Source: an uncultured Burkholderiales bacterium
Lineage (GTDB): Bacteria; Pseudomonadota; Gammaproteobacteria; Burkholderiales; Burkholderiaceae_D
DNA length: 9,563 nt
NCBI GenBank assembly: GCA_937872165.1
Contig: CALMOR010000245.1
Span: forward strand, 1-9,563
Direction of reading: 5' to 3'
Made by a program: the position numbers and the translations under genes. The notes under the pieces are model-generated. The model ran no database searches, was not told the origin of the DNA, and saw only the letters and a list, made by a program, of their open reading frames with translations. This document shows positions 1 to 5,820 of this stretch, one piece after another. Every line of letters begins with the position of its first letter. The first letter of the stretch is position 1.

Positions 1-584
1 CCGAGACCGAGAGCGGCTTCCGCTACGGCGACGGCACGCCGACCGACTGCGTGCTCATCGCGTTGACCGGCCTCCTCGGCGAGCGGCGCGACGTCGTCGT
101 CTCGGGCATCAACAACGGCCAGAACATGGGCGACGACACGATCTATTCGGGAACGGTCGCCGCTGCGATGGAAGGCTTCCTCTTCGGCGTCCCGTCGTTC
201 GCGTTCTCGCTCGTCGACAAGGACTGGACCCATCTCGACGCGGCGGCGAAGGTGGCGATGCGGGTCGTGGCGCGCGTCATGGCCTCCGATGCCGCGAGCC
301 CCTTCCTCCTCAACGTCAACATTCCCGACCGCGCCGATGTCGACGCGGCTCCCCTCGTCGTCACGCGGCTCGGCAAGCGTCATCCGTCCGAGCCGGTGCA
401 CCGGATGGAGAGCCCCCGCGGCGGCACGATCTACTGGATCGGCCCGGCCGGCGCGGCGCGCGACGCGGGACCGGGGACGGACTTCCATGCGGTGGCGAGC
501 GGATCGGTCGCGATCACGCCGCTGCAGATCGATCTCACGGAGACCGATCGACTCGATGCGGTGCGAGGCTGGCTGCGCGAGTGA
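1..584 (+). CDS. surE: 5'/3'-nucleotidase (survival protein) SurE, 5' end outside the window
   Basis: SurE is a metal-dependent phosphatase acting on nucleoside monophosphates (and on short polyphosphate in E. coli), linked to stationary-phase survival. The reading frame is open from base 3 and ends in TGA at 582-584; the N-terminus with the metal-binding DD pair lies upstream of the window. The visible part starts at the family stretch GDGTPTDCV, followed by VSGINNGQNMGDD, whose Asn is a metal ligand in solved SurE proteins, and then IYSGTVAAAMEG, the family's active-site segment. A later TPLQIDLT matches the usual SurE C-terminus. The next gene, pcm, begins two bases after the stop, so the pair is almost certainly cotranscribed, as in many proteobacteria. 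Identification is very secure; only the start is unknown. Confidence 0.97.
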   Translation, partial: ETESGFRYGDGTPTDCVLIALTGLLGERRDVVVSGINNGQNMGDDTIYSGTVAAAMEGFLFGVPSFAFSLVDKDWTHLDAAAKVAMRVVARVMASDAASPFLLNVNIPDRADVDAAPLVVTRLGKRHPSEPVHRMESPRGGTIYWIGPAGAARDAGPGTDFHAVASGSVAITPLQIDLTETDRLDAVRGWLRE

Positions 585-585
585 G

Positions 586-1449
586 ATGACGAGTCGAAAG
601 TCGTGGATGGTCGACATGCCGAGATCGGCGCCGGTCAAGACTGCGCGCGCCGGCAAGCCGCTCGCGACGACGGTCGCTATCGCGAAGGCCGCGGCGGCCT
701 CCGATGCGAAACGCCCCGCAGTCGTCGGCCCGCGCGAGAAGGCCGAGTCCGATCGGCGCGAACGCACGCTGGGCAGCGGTCATGCACGGGCCGGACTGAC
801 GCCCGAGCGGATGCGCGAGCGCATGGTCGAACGGCTCGCCGCATCGGGCATCCGTCATCCGGCGGTGCTCGCCGCGATGGGCAGCGTTCCGCGCCATCGC
901 TTCGTCGATGAAGGACTCGCGAGCCGCGCGTACGACGACACCGCTTTGCCGATCGGCCATGCGCAGACCATCTCCCAACCGTACGTCGTCGGGCGCATGA
1001 CGGAGCTCGTCATCGCGGAGCTCCCGGTCGCGCCCAGTGCGGCGCGCGTGCTGGAGATCGGCACCGGCTGCGGCTATCAGGCCGCCGTGCTGGCCCAGGT
1101 CTTCGGCGAAGTCTTCTCGGTCGAGCGGATCCGTGGGTTGCACGACCGTGCGCGCGACAACCTGCGTGCATTGCGGATACCGAACCTGCGACTCGTCCAC
1201 GGCGACGGCCTGCTCGGTCTTCCCGATGCCGCGCCGTTCGACGCGATGCTGATCGCGGCCGCGGGCGACTCGCTGCCCGACGGCCTGCTCGATCAGCTCA
1301 GGGTCGGAGGTCGCGTGCTCGCGCCGCTCGCGATCTGTCGTGCCGGCGAGCAGACGCTCTGCCTCTTCGTGCGGGTCGCGCATGCGCAGTGGTCGACGAC
1401 GCTGCTCGACGCGGTCCGCTTCGTTCCGCTGCGGCCGGGGACGGCCTGA
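586..1449 (+). CDS. pcm: Protein-L-isoaspartate O-methyltransferase with N-terminal extension
   Basis: This enzyme uses S-adenosylmethionine to methylate isoaspartyl residues in aged proteins and so starts their repair; it is cytoplasmic. The 287-residue product carries TISQPYVVGRMTEL (128-141), the substrate-side signature of the family, then the SAM-binding motif I VLEIGTGCGYQAA (155-167), an acidic end of strand two at SVE (178-180), HGDG (205-208) and APFDAMLIAAA (216-226). It ends in AVRFVPL, as does E. coli Pcm. The conserved domain begins near residue 71, so about 70 basic, Ala-rich residues precede it; E. coli Pcm (208 aa) lacks them. ATG 586 lies two bases after the surE stop and has no clear Shine-Dalgarno site; ATG 607 or 616 in the same frame could be the true start. 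Function secure, start uncertain. Confidence 0.95.
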   Translation: MTSRKSWMVDMPRSAPVKTARAGKPLATTVAIAKAAAASDAKRPAVVGPREKAESDRRERTLGSGHARAGLTPERMRERMVERLAASGIRHPAVLAAMGSVPRHRFVDEGLASRAYDDTALPIGHAQTISQPYVVGRMTELVIAELPVAPSAARVLEIGTGCGYQAAVLAQVFGEVFSVERIRGLHDRARDNLRALRIPNLRLVHGDGLLGLPDAAPFDAMLIAAAGDSLPDGLLDQLRVGGRVLAPLAICRAGEQTLCLFVRVAHAQWSTTLLDAVRFVPLRPGTA

Positions 1450-1464
1450 CAGCGGGTCTTCCAC

Positions 1465-1518
1465 GCGGGACGGTACGTTAAACTTCGCTCCCGCTTTCGC
1501 CGGCCCCATGCGCGGGGC
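1465..1518. other. pcm-nlpD intergenic hairpins
   Basis: The roughly 95-base gap between pcm and nlpD holds two small inverted repeats. GCGGGA (1465-1470) can pair with TCCCGC (1489-1494) across an 18-base loop containing the only AT-richer stretch of the gap (TACGTTAAACTT). GCCCC (1503-1507) can pair with GGGGC (1514-1518) across ATGCGC. Neither is followed by a real T-tract, so I do not call a terminator. The gap is the most likely place for an nlpD-rpoS promoter; TTAAAC (1478-1483) is only a weak -10-like match with no good -35 at proper spacing. Confidence 0.3.
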
Positions 1519-1544
1519 GCATCGCCACGCAGGCCTTGATACCC

Positions 1545-2516
1545 ATGATGTCTCGCAGCGTCGCAGGCCGCTATCCGTTGTCGACCTTCGCTCTCGCGGC
1601 GATGGCGACGCTCGCCGGCTGCGCGTCGCGCAGCCTGAACGCGCCGCCGGTCGAGGAGTGGTCGAACGGGTCGGCCGTCCGGTCTTCGGCGCCACCGGCG
1701 ACGGCGCCTGCACAGGCTCAGCAGCTCTACACGGTCAGGCGCGACGACACGCTGGCATCGATCGCGAAGCGGTTCAACACGACGCCGGCGGCCATTGCCG
1801 GCTGGAACAATATCGGCCCGACGACGACGCTGCGCGCGGACCAGGTGCTCCGCGTCTCGCCGCCGACCGTCGTGCAACCGCAGGTCGAGCCGCAGGTCGC
1901 GGTGACGAAGCCGATCGGGACCGAGTCCGTCGAGCAGCGTCAACTGGGCGCGGCTCCCGTGCCGGTCGTCCCGAACGCGGCCGATTCGAACGCGCCGTCG
2001 AAGACCGGGCCGCTCGGCATCAAGCGCCCGTACTCGGATGCGGCGCTGGCGGAGCTGTCGCGCCCCGACGGCGACGCCTCCTCGTCGGCGCCCGGTCCCG
2101 GGCCGACCGTCGTGCCGCCGCCGTCGGTCCCGGCCGCGACCCCGGGCGCCGCGCTCGCGTGGGCGTGGCCGGCGGTCGGCAAGCCGAGCGCGACCTTCGC
2201 GGACGGAAGGACCAAGGGCATCGACATACCCGGCAAGGCCGGCGACGCGGTGCTCGCGGCCGCCGATGGCAAGGTCACCTTCGCCGGGACCGGCGTGCGG
2301 GGATACGGCAACTTCGTGATCGTCCGTCACAGCCCGGAGCTGTTGTCGGTGTACGCCCACAACCGTGCCAACCTCGTCAAGGAGGGTGCGGTCGTCACGA
2401 AGGGACAGAAGATCGCGGAGATGGGCAGCAGCGATACCGACGTCGTCAAGCTCCACTTCGAGATTCGCGACGACAGCAAGCCGATCGACCCGATGAAGTA
2501 TCTGCCGGCGCGCTGA
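1545..2516 (+). CDS. nlpD: Murein hydrolase activator NlpD (LysM + degenerate M23/LytM lipoprotein)
   Basis: NlpD is an outer-membrane lipoprotein that activates the amidase AmiC to split septal peptidoglycan during cell division. From ATG 1545 the product has 323 residues. A signal peptide with lipobox LAGC puts the lipidated Cys at residue 26. A LysM peptidoglycan-binding domain covers about 61-104 (YTVRRDDTLASIAKRF ... LRADQVLRV). A Pro/Ala-rich linker of about 100 residues leads to a C-terminal M23/LytM domain (TKGIDIPG ... GYGNFVIVRH ... VYAHN ... LHFEIRDD). The canonical metalloprotease HxxxD and HxH motifs each lack their first His (TKGID, KLH), as in E. coli NlpD, so this is an activator and not a peptidase. 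ATG 1548 and TTG 1536 are alternative starts; no strong ribosome binding site decides. The stop shares its last base with the rpoS ATG. Confidence 0.95.
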   Translation: MMSRSVAGRYPLSTFALAAMATLAGCASRSLNAPPVEEWSNGSAVRSSAPPATAPAQAQQLYTVRRDDTLASIAKRFNTTPAAIAGWNNIGPTTTLRADQVLRVSPPTVVQPQVEPQVAVTKPIGTESVEQRQLGAAPVPVVPNAADSNAPSKTGPLGIKRPYSDAALAELSRPDGDASSSAPGPGPTVVPPPSVPAATPGAALAWAWPAVGKPSATFADGRTKGIDIPGKAGDAVLAAADGKVTFAGTGVRGYGNFVIVRHSPELLSVYAHNRANLVKEGAVVTKGQKIAEMGSSDTDVVKLHFEIRDDSKPIDPMKYLPAR

Positions 2517-3559
2517 TGCGCACGTCCGATCCGTCCGCGGCGCTCGATGGCGGTGGCCCCGATGCCGGCTCGGGAGGGGACGGCGAGCCGGAGACCTCGT
2601 CGTCGATCCTCGAGCCGGATCGCGACGACGAACTCGAGGACGACGCGTCCCTCGCCGCGTTCGACGATCGGATGGGCGACGGCGCAAACGCCGATGCGGA
2701 CGACGTCTCGGGTCTCGACTCGACGCAGGCCTATCTCCATCACATCGGCGCGAAGCCGCTGTTCACGGCCGACGAGGAGCATCGCGTCGCGACGCTCGCC
2801 GCCAGCGGGGACTTCGACGCGCGCCAGGCGATGATCGAGCACAACCTCCGCCTCGTGGTGTCGATCGCGAAGCGCTACATGAATCGCGGCGTCGCCTTCC
2901 TCGATCTGATCGAGGAAGGCAACCTCGGCCTGATGCATGCGTTGACCAAGTTCGATCCGACGCGCGGCTTCCGCTTCTCGACCTACGCGACGTGGTGGAT
3001 CCGCCAGTCGGTGGAACGCGCGGTGATCGACCAGTCACGCACCGTGCGGCTGCCGGTCCACGTGGTCCGCGATCTGAGCCAGGTGCTGCGCGCGAGACGT
3101 CATCTGGAGCGGGCCGCGAGGGAGAGCGACGGTGCGACGACGCCCGACGTGACGCTCGACGCGATCGCGCACCTGGTGGGCAAGACCGCCGCCGAGGTGC
3201 AGGACATCCTCGCACGGTCGGAGCAGGCGACGTCGCTCGATGCGCCGATGGGCTACGACCCGTCGCAGTCGCTCGGCGACACGCTCGCCGACGAGGTCAC
3301 CGCGACCCCCGAGGCGACGATGCTGGATCACGAGATGGGCATGTTCGTCCACGACTGGGTCGACCGGCTGACCGAGCGCCAACGCTACGTGATCGAACGC
3401 CGCTTCGGGCTGAACGACAACGAGGCGAGCACCCTCGACGAGATCGCGGAATCCCTGTCGCTGACGCGCGAGCGCGTGCGCCAGATCCAGGAGGAAGCGT
3501 TGCGCCGACTCAAGCGCACGTCGGCGGTCCGCGGGGTCGCCAAGGACGCGCTCCTTTGA
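2516..3559 (+). CDS. rpoS: RNA polymerase sigma factor RpoS (sigma-38), divergent
   Basis: RpoS is the sigma factor for stationary-phase and general stress transcription. The 347-residue protein opens with about 65 acidic, low-complexity residues. Region 1.2 starts at DSTQAYLHHIG (68-78). Region 2 is unmistakable: NLRLVVSIAKRYMNRG, LDLIEEGNLGL (129-139), KFDPTRGFRFSTYATWWIRQ (145-164) and RTVRLPVHVV (175-184). Region 3 (about 185-260) is poorly conserved against E. coli RpoS. Region 4 runs from LTERQRYVIERRFGL (285-299) to the helix-turn-helix TLDEIAESLSLTRERVRQIQ (306-325). Its position directly after nlpD supports RpoS over other sigma-70 relatives. ATG 2516 overlaps the nlpD stop as TGATG, implying translational coupling. 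The residues aligned with E. coli K173-E174 are R185-D186, and AVIDQSRT replaces the usual AIMNQTRT. The family is secure; orthology to RpoS rests largely on position. Confidence 0.94.
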   Translation: MRTSDPSAALDGGGPDAGSGGDGEPETSSSILEPDRDDELEDDASLAAFDDRMGDGANADADDVSGLDSTQAYLHHIGAKPLFTADEEHRVATLAASGDFDARQAMIEHNLRLVVSIAKRYMNRGVAFLDLIEEGNLGLMHALTKFDPTRGFRFSTYATWWIRQSVERAVIDQSRTVRLPVHVVRDLSQVLRARRHLERAARESDGATTPDVTLDAIAHLVGKTAAEVQDILARSEQATSLDAPMGYDPSQSLGDTLADEVTATPEATMLDHEMGMFVHDWVDRLTERQRYVIERRFGLNDNEASTLDEIAESLSLTRERVRQIQEEALRRLKRTSAVRGVAKDALL

Positions 3560-3561
3560 GC

Positions 3562-3589
3562 CACGTGCGATGAAGGTCCATCGCGCGTG
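3562..3589 (+). promoter_or_regulatory. Hairpin over the exonuclease ribosome binding site and GTG start
   Basis: CACGTGCGATG (3562-3572) and CATCGCGCGTG (3579-3589) are complementary over 11 positions: ten Watson-Crick pairs and one G-U (3566-3585). The loop is AAGGTC (3573-3578). The right arm ends with the exonuclease GTG start codon (3587-3589), paired to CAC at 3562-3564; the loop shows the Shine-Dalgarno core AAGG. The hairpin fills the whole space between the rpoS stop and the next start. No T-tract follows, so it is not an intrinsic terminator. A role in limiting translation of the exonuclease, or in protecting or processing the rpoS mRNA 3' end, is inference. Confidence 0.55.
3572..3577 (+). 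promoter_or_regulatory. Ribosome binding site of the PolB-like exonuclease
   Basis: GAAGGT sits nine bases before GTG 3587 and is the only purine-rich site near it. It supports the GTG start, which places the ExoI motif at residues 7-11, as expected for this family. Confidence 0.6.
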
Positions 3590-4372
3590 ACCCCGGTCCT
3601 CGTGTTCGACATCGAGACCGTGCCGGACGTGGCCGGACTGCGCCGCCTCCATCCGTGGAGCGAAGGCCTCGCCGACTCCGAGGTCGCGGAGCGCGCGTTC
3701 GCCGAGCGCGAGGCCGCCACCGGCCGCAGTTTCATGCCGCACTACCTGCAGCGCATCGTGGCGATCTCGTGCGTGTTCCGCGACGACGACGGCCTGCGGG
3801 TGCGCTCGCTCGGCGACGTCGAGGACGGCGAGGCGAAGCTGATCGGCGACTTCTTCAGGACCATCGAGCGCCACACGCCGCAACTGGTCTCCTGGAACGG
3901 CGGCGGCTTCGACCTGCCGGTGCTCCACTATCGTGGGCTCGTGCACGGCATCGCGGCCTCGCGTTACTGGGACCTCGGCGACGACGAGCGCGACTTCAAG
4001 TGGAACAACTACATCGGTCGCTATCACACGCGCCATCTCGACCTGATGGACGTGCTCGCGATGTATCAGCCGCGGGCCGCAGCGCCGCTCGACGCGCTCG
4101 CCAGGCTGTGCGGCTTTCCGGGCAAGCTCGGCATGGACGGCGGGCAGGTGTGGAAGGCCTACGGCGACGGACGCGTCGGTGAGATCCGCGACTACTGCGA
4201 GACCGACGTGATGAACACCTGGCTGATGTACTGCCGCTTCCAGGTGATGCGCGGCGTCCAGACGCACGCGGCCTTCGAGGCGGAGGTCGCGCTCGCGAAG
4301 GCCACGCTGTCGTCGCTCCCGGGGGCGCACTGGCGCGAGTACCTGGCCGCCTGGAAGGCAGCGGGGACTTGA
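3587..4372 (+). CDS. Predicted 3'-5' exonuclease, PolB-like (DnaQ-fold)
   Basis: The 261-residue protein matches the predicted 3'-5' exonuclease family related to the proofreading domain of DNA polymerase B (Pfam DNA_pol_B_exo2). All three exonuclease motifs are visible: ExoI VFDIET (D8, E10), ExoII SWNGGGFDLP (N104, D109) and ExoIII DYCETD (Y203-x3-D207), giving a full DEDDy set. It should remove nucleotides from 3' ends using two metal ions; the natural substrate (DNA or RNA) is not known to me. No polymerase, helicase or binding domain is attached, and there is no signal peptide. It starts with GTG 27 bases after the rpoS stop and its own stop overlaps the rlmD start, so it sits within the rpoS transcription unit. 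Motif assignment is firm; biological role unknown. Confidence 0.92.
   Translation: MTPVLVFDIETVPDVAGLRRLHPWSEGLADSEVAERAFAEREAATGRSFMPHYLQRIVAISCVFRDDDGLRVRSLGDVEDGEAKLIGDFFRTIERHTPQLVSWNGGGFDLPVLHYRGLVHGIAASRYWDLGDDERDFKWNNYIGRYHTRHLDLMDVLAMYQPRAAAPLDALARLCGFPGKLGMDGGQVWKAYGDGRVGEIRDYCETDVMNTWLMYCRFQVMRGVQTHAAFEAEVALAKATLSSLPGAHWREYLAAWKAAGT
4353..4358 (+). promoter_or_regulatory. Ribosome binding site of rlmD
   Basis: GGAAGG lies ten bases before TTG 4369 inside the end of the exonuclease gene. It favours the TTG start in the TTGA overlap over the downstream TTG at 4441. Confidence 0.55.
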
Positions 4373-5754
4373 GCCGCAACGCGCGTCGTTCGAAGGGACG
4401 CGGGCCGCCGGCCGACCCATCGGCGTCGGATGCCCCGACGTTGTGGATCGAGTCGCTCGACCACGAGGGGCGCGGCATCGGCCGCGTGGACGGCAAGGTC
4501 GTCTTCGTCGACGGAGCGCTCGCGGGGGAGCACGTGAGCTATGCGAGCCGGCGTCGCAAGGCGAGCTACGAGGTGGCCGATGTCGGGCGCGTGATTCGAC
4601 CCAGCGCGGCGCGGGTCGTCCCGCGCTGCCCGCATTTCGGCGACTGCGGCGGCTGTTCGATGCAACACCTCGACCCCGCGTCGCAGGTGGCGGTCAAGCA
4701 GCGCATCCTCGAGGACAACCTCTGGCACATCGGCAAGGTGCGCGCCGAACGGATGTTGCCGCCCATCCACGGTCCCTCGTGGGGCTATCGTCATCGCGCG
4801 CGCTTCTCGGTACGGCTCGTCGAGAAGAAGGGCGGCGTGCTGGTGGGCTTCCACGAAAAACGCAGCAGCTTCGTCGCGGACATGCGCGAGTGCCACGTCG
4901 TGCCGCCGTTCGTCTCGGCCCTGTTGCTTCCGCTGCGCGCACTGATCGCATCGCTGTCGATCGCACGACGCCTCGCGCAGGTCGAGCTCGCGATCGGCGA
5001 AGGCGCCACGACGCGCGAACGAATCACGGCCCTCGTGCTGCGCATCCTCGAGCCGTTGACGACCGCCGACGAGGCGAAGCTCGGCGACTTCGCCGCAGCG
5101 TACGGGGTCGTTCTCTGGTTGCAGCCGAAGGGACCCGATTCGATCGTGCCCTTCGGCCCCGATGCGCCGACCGAACTCAGCTATGCGCTGCCCGAATTCG
5201 ACATCCGCATCCACTTCCTGCCGACCGATTTCACGCAGGTCAACGGGGCGATCAACCGCGTCCTCGTCGGTCGCGCGTTGCGGCTGCTCGACGTGCAGCC
5301 GGGCGATCGCGTCGCCGACCTGTTCTGCGGCCTCGGCAACTTCTCGCTGCCGATCGCGCGCCGCGCCGCGGCGGTCGTCGGCCTCGAAGGCAGCGCGACG
5401 ATGACCGGCCGCGCCGCATCGAACGCCGAACGCAACGGCCTCGCGGACAAGGTTCGCTTCAGCGCGGCCAACCTGTTCGAGGTCGACGTCCCTTTCTTCG
5501 AATCGCTCGGCCGCTTCGACCGCATGCTGATCGATCCGCCGCGCGAGGGCGCGATCGCGGTCGTCAAGGCGCTGTCTGCGTGGCAGGACGGCGAAGCGGG
5601 TCGCAGCGTCTACGTGTCGTGCAACCCGGCGACGCTCGCGCGCGACGCGGCGGTGCTGACGCACGAAGGCGGCTATCGGCTCGCCCGTGCCGGCATCGTC
5701 AACATGTTCCCGCAGACTTCGCACGTCGAGTCGATCGCCGTGTTCGAACGCTGA
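4369..5754 (+). CDS. rlmD: 23S rRNA (uracil-1939-C5)-methyltransferase RlmD
   Basis: RlmD makes 5-methyluridine at position 1939 of 23S rRNA with SAM. The 461-residue protein has an N-terminal TRAM-type RNA-binding domain (about 25-80). Four iron-sulfur Cys follow: C87-x5-C93-x2-C96 and C175, with the spacing of E. coli RlmD and not found in TrmA. The Rossmann domain has DFTQVN (287-292), motif I ADLFCGLGNFSLPIA (316-330), DPPREGA (389-395), the catalytic nucleophile C418 in YVSCNPATLARD, and HVES near the C-terminus with probable general base E454. About 24 residues precede the TRAM domain. The TTG start overlaps the upstream stop as TTGA with GGAAGG at good spacing. It is the last gene of the rpoS unit and is followed by a terminator. 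RlmC is the main alternative; the Cys spacing and length favour RlmD. Confidence 0.95.
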   Translation: MSRNARRSKGRGPPADPSASDAPTLWIESLDHEGRGIGRVDGKVVFVDGALAGEHVSYASRRRKASYEVADVGRVIRPSAARVVPRCPHFGDCGGCSMQHLDPASQVAVKQRILEDNLWHIGKVRAERMLPPIHGPSWGYRHRARFSVRLVEKKGGVLVGFHEKRSSFVADMRECHVVPPFVSALLLPLRALIASLSIARRLAQVELAIGEGATTRERITALVLRILEPLTTADEAKLGDFAAAYGVVLWLQPKGPDSIVPFGPDAPTELSYALPEFDIRIHFLPTDFTQVNGAINRVLVGRALRLLDVQPGDRVADLFCGLGNFSLPIARRAAAVVGLEGSATMTGRAASNAERNGLADKVRFSAANLFEVDVPFFESLGRFDRMLIDPPREGAIAVVKALSAWQDGEAGRSVYVSCNPATLARDAAVLTHEGGYRLARAGIVNMFPQTSHVESIAVFER

Positions 5755-5777
5755 ACGTCGGGTTCGGATCGCCCGAC

Positions 5778-5803
5778 AAAAAAGCCCGCCGAAGCGGGCT
5801 TTT
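5778..5803. terminator. Bidirectional intrinsic terminator between rlmD and the BI-1 gene
   Basis: A perfect GC stem, GCCCGC (5784-5789) with GCGGGC (5794-5799), encloses a four-base loop. Six A residues lie on the left (5778-5783) and four T residues on the right (5800-5803). On the + strand the loop is CGAA with a T4 tail for rlmD. Read from the - strand, the loop is UUCG closed by C-G (an extra-stable tetraloop) with a U6 tail, starting 17 bases after the stop of the membrane-protein gene. It can serve both convergent units and should be stronger for the - strand. Confidence 0.92.
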
Positions 5804-5820
5804 CGTCAGCGGACTTGCGG

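Noticed and set aside
1340..2515. In-frame upstream extension of rpoS back to 1340
   Set aside because: The extension is the out-of-frame reading of nlpD with an Arg-rich, domain-free product; ATG 2516 in the TGATG overlap is the natural start.
1545..2516. An rpoS promoter inside nlpD, as in E. coli
   Set aside because: I found no convincing -35/-10 pair or CTATACT-like box by eye. It may exist but cannot be supported from the sequence alone.
1293..2687. Long open frame on the - strand opposite pcm, nlpD and rpoS (464 codons)
   Set aside because: Its product is Arg-rich and low in complexity with no recognisable domain. In GC-rich genes the antisense frame is often open by codon bias, and the + strand here encodes well-recognised proteins.
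1757..2878. A shared 14-base string (TCGATCGCGAAGCG) in nlpD and rpoS as a repeat element
   Set aside because: Both copies encode SIAKR within conserved protein segments and GATCGC-type words are common in this DNA; coincidence is sufficient.
4192..5724. Long - strand open frame opposite rlmD (510 codons)
   Set aside because: Shadow of the rlmD codon pattern; Arg/Asp/Ala-rich, no motif, no ribosome binding site, and conserved rlmD lies on the other strand.
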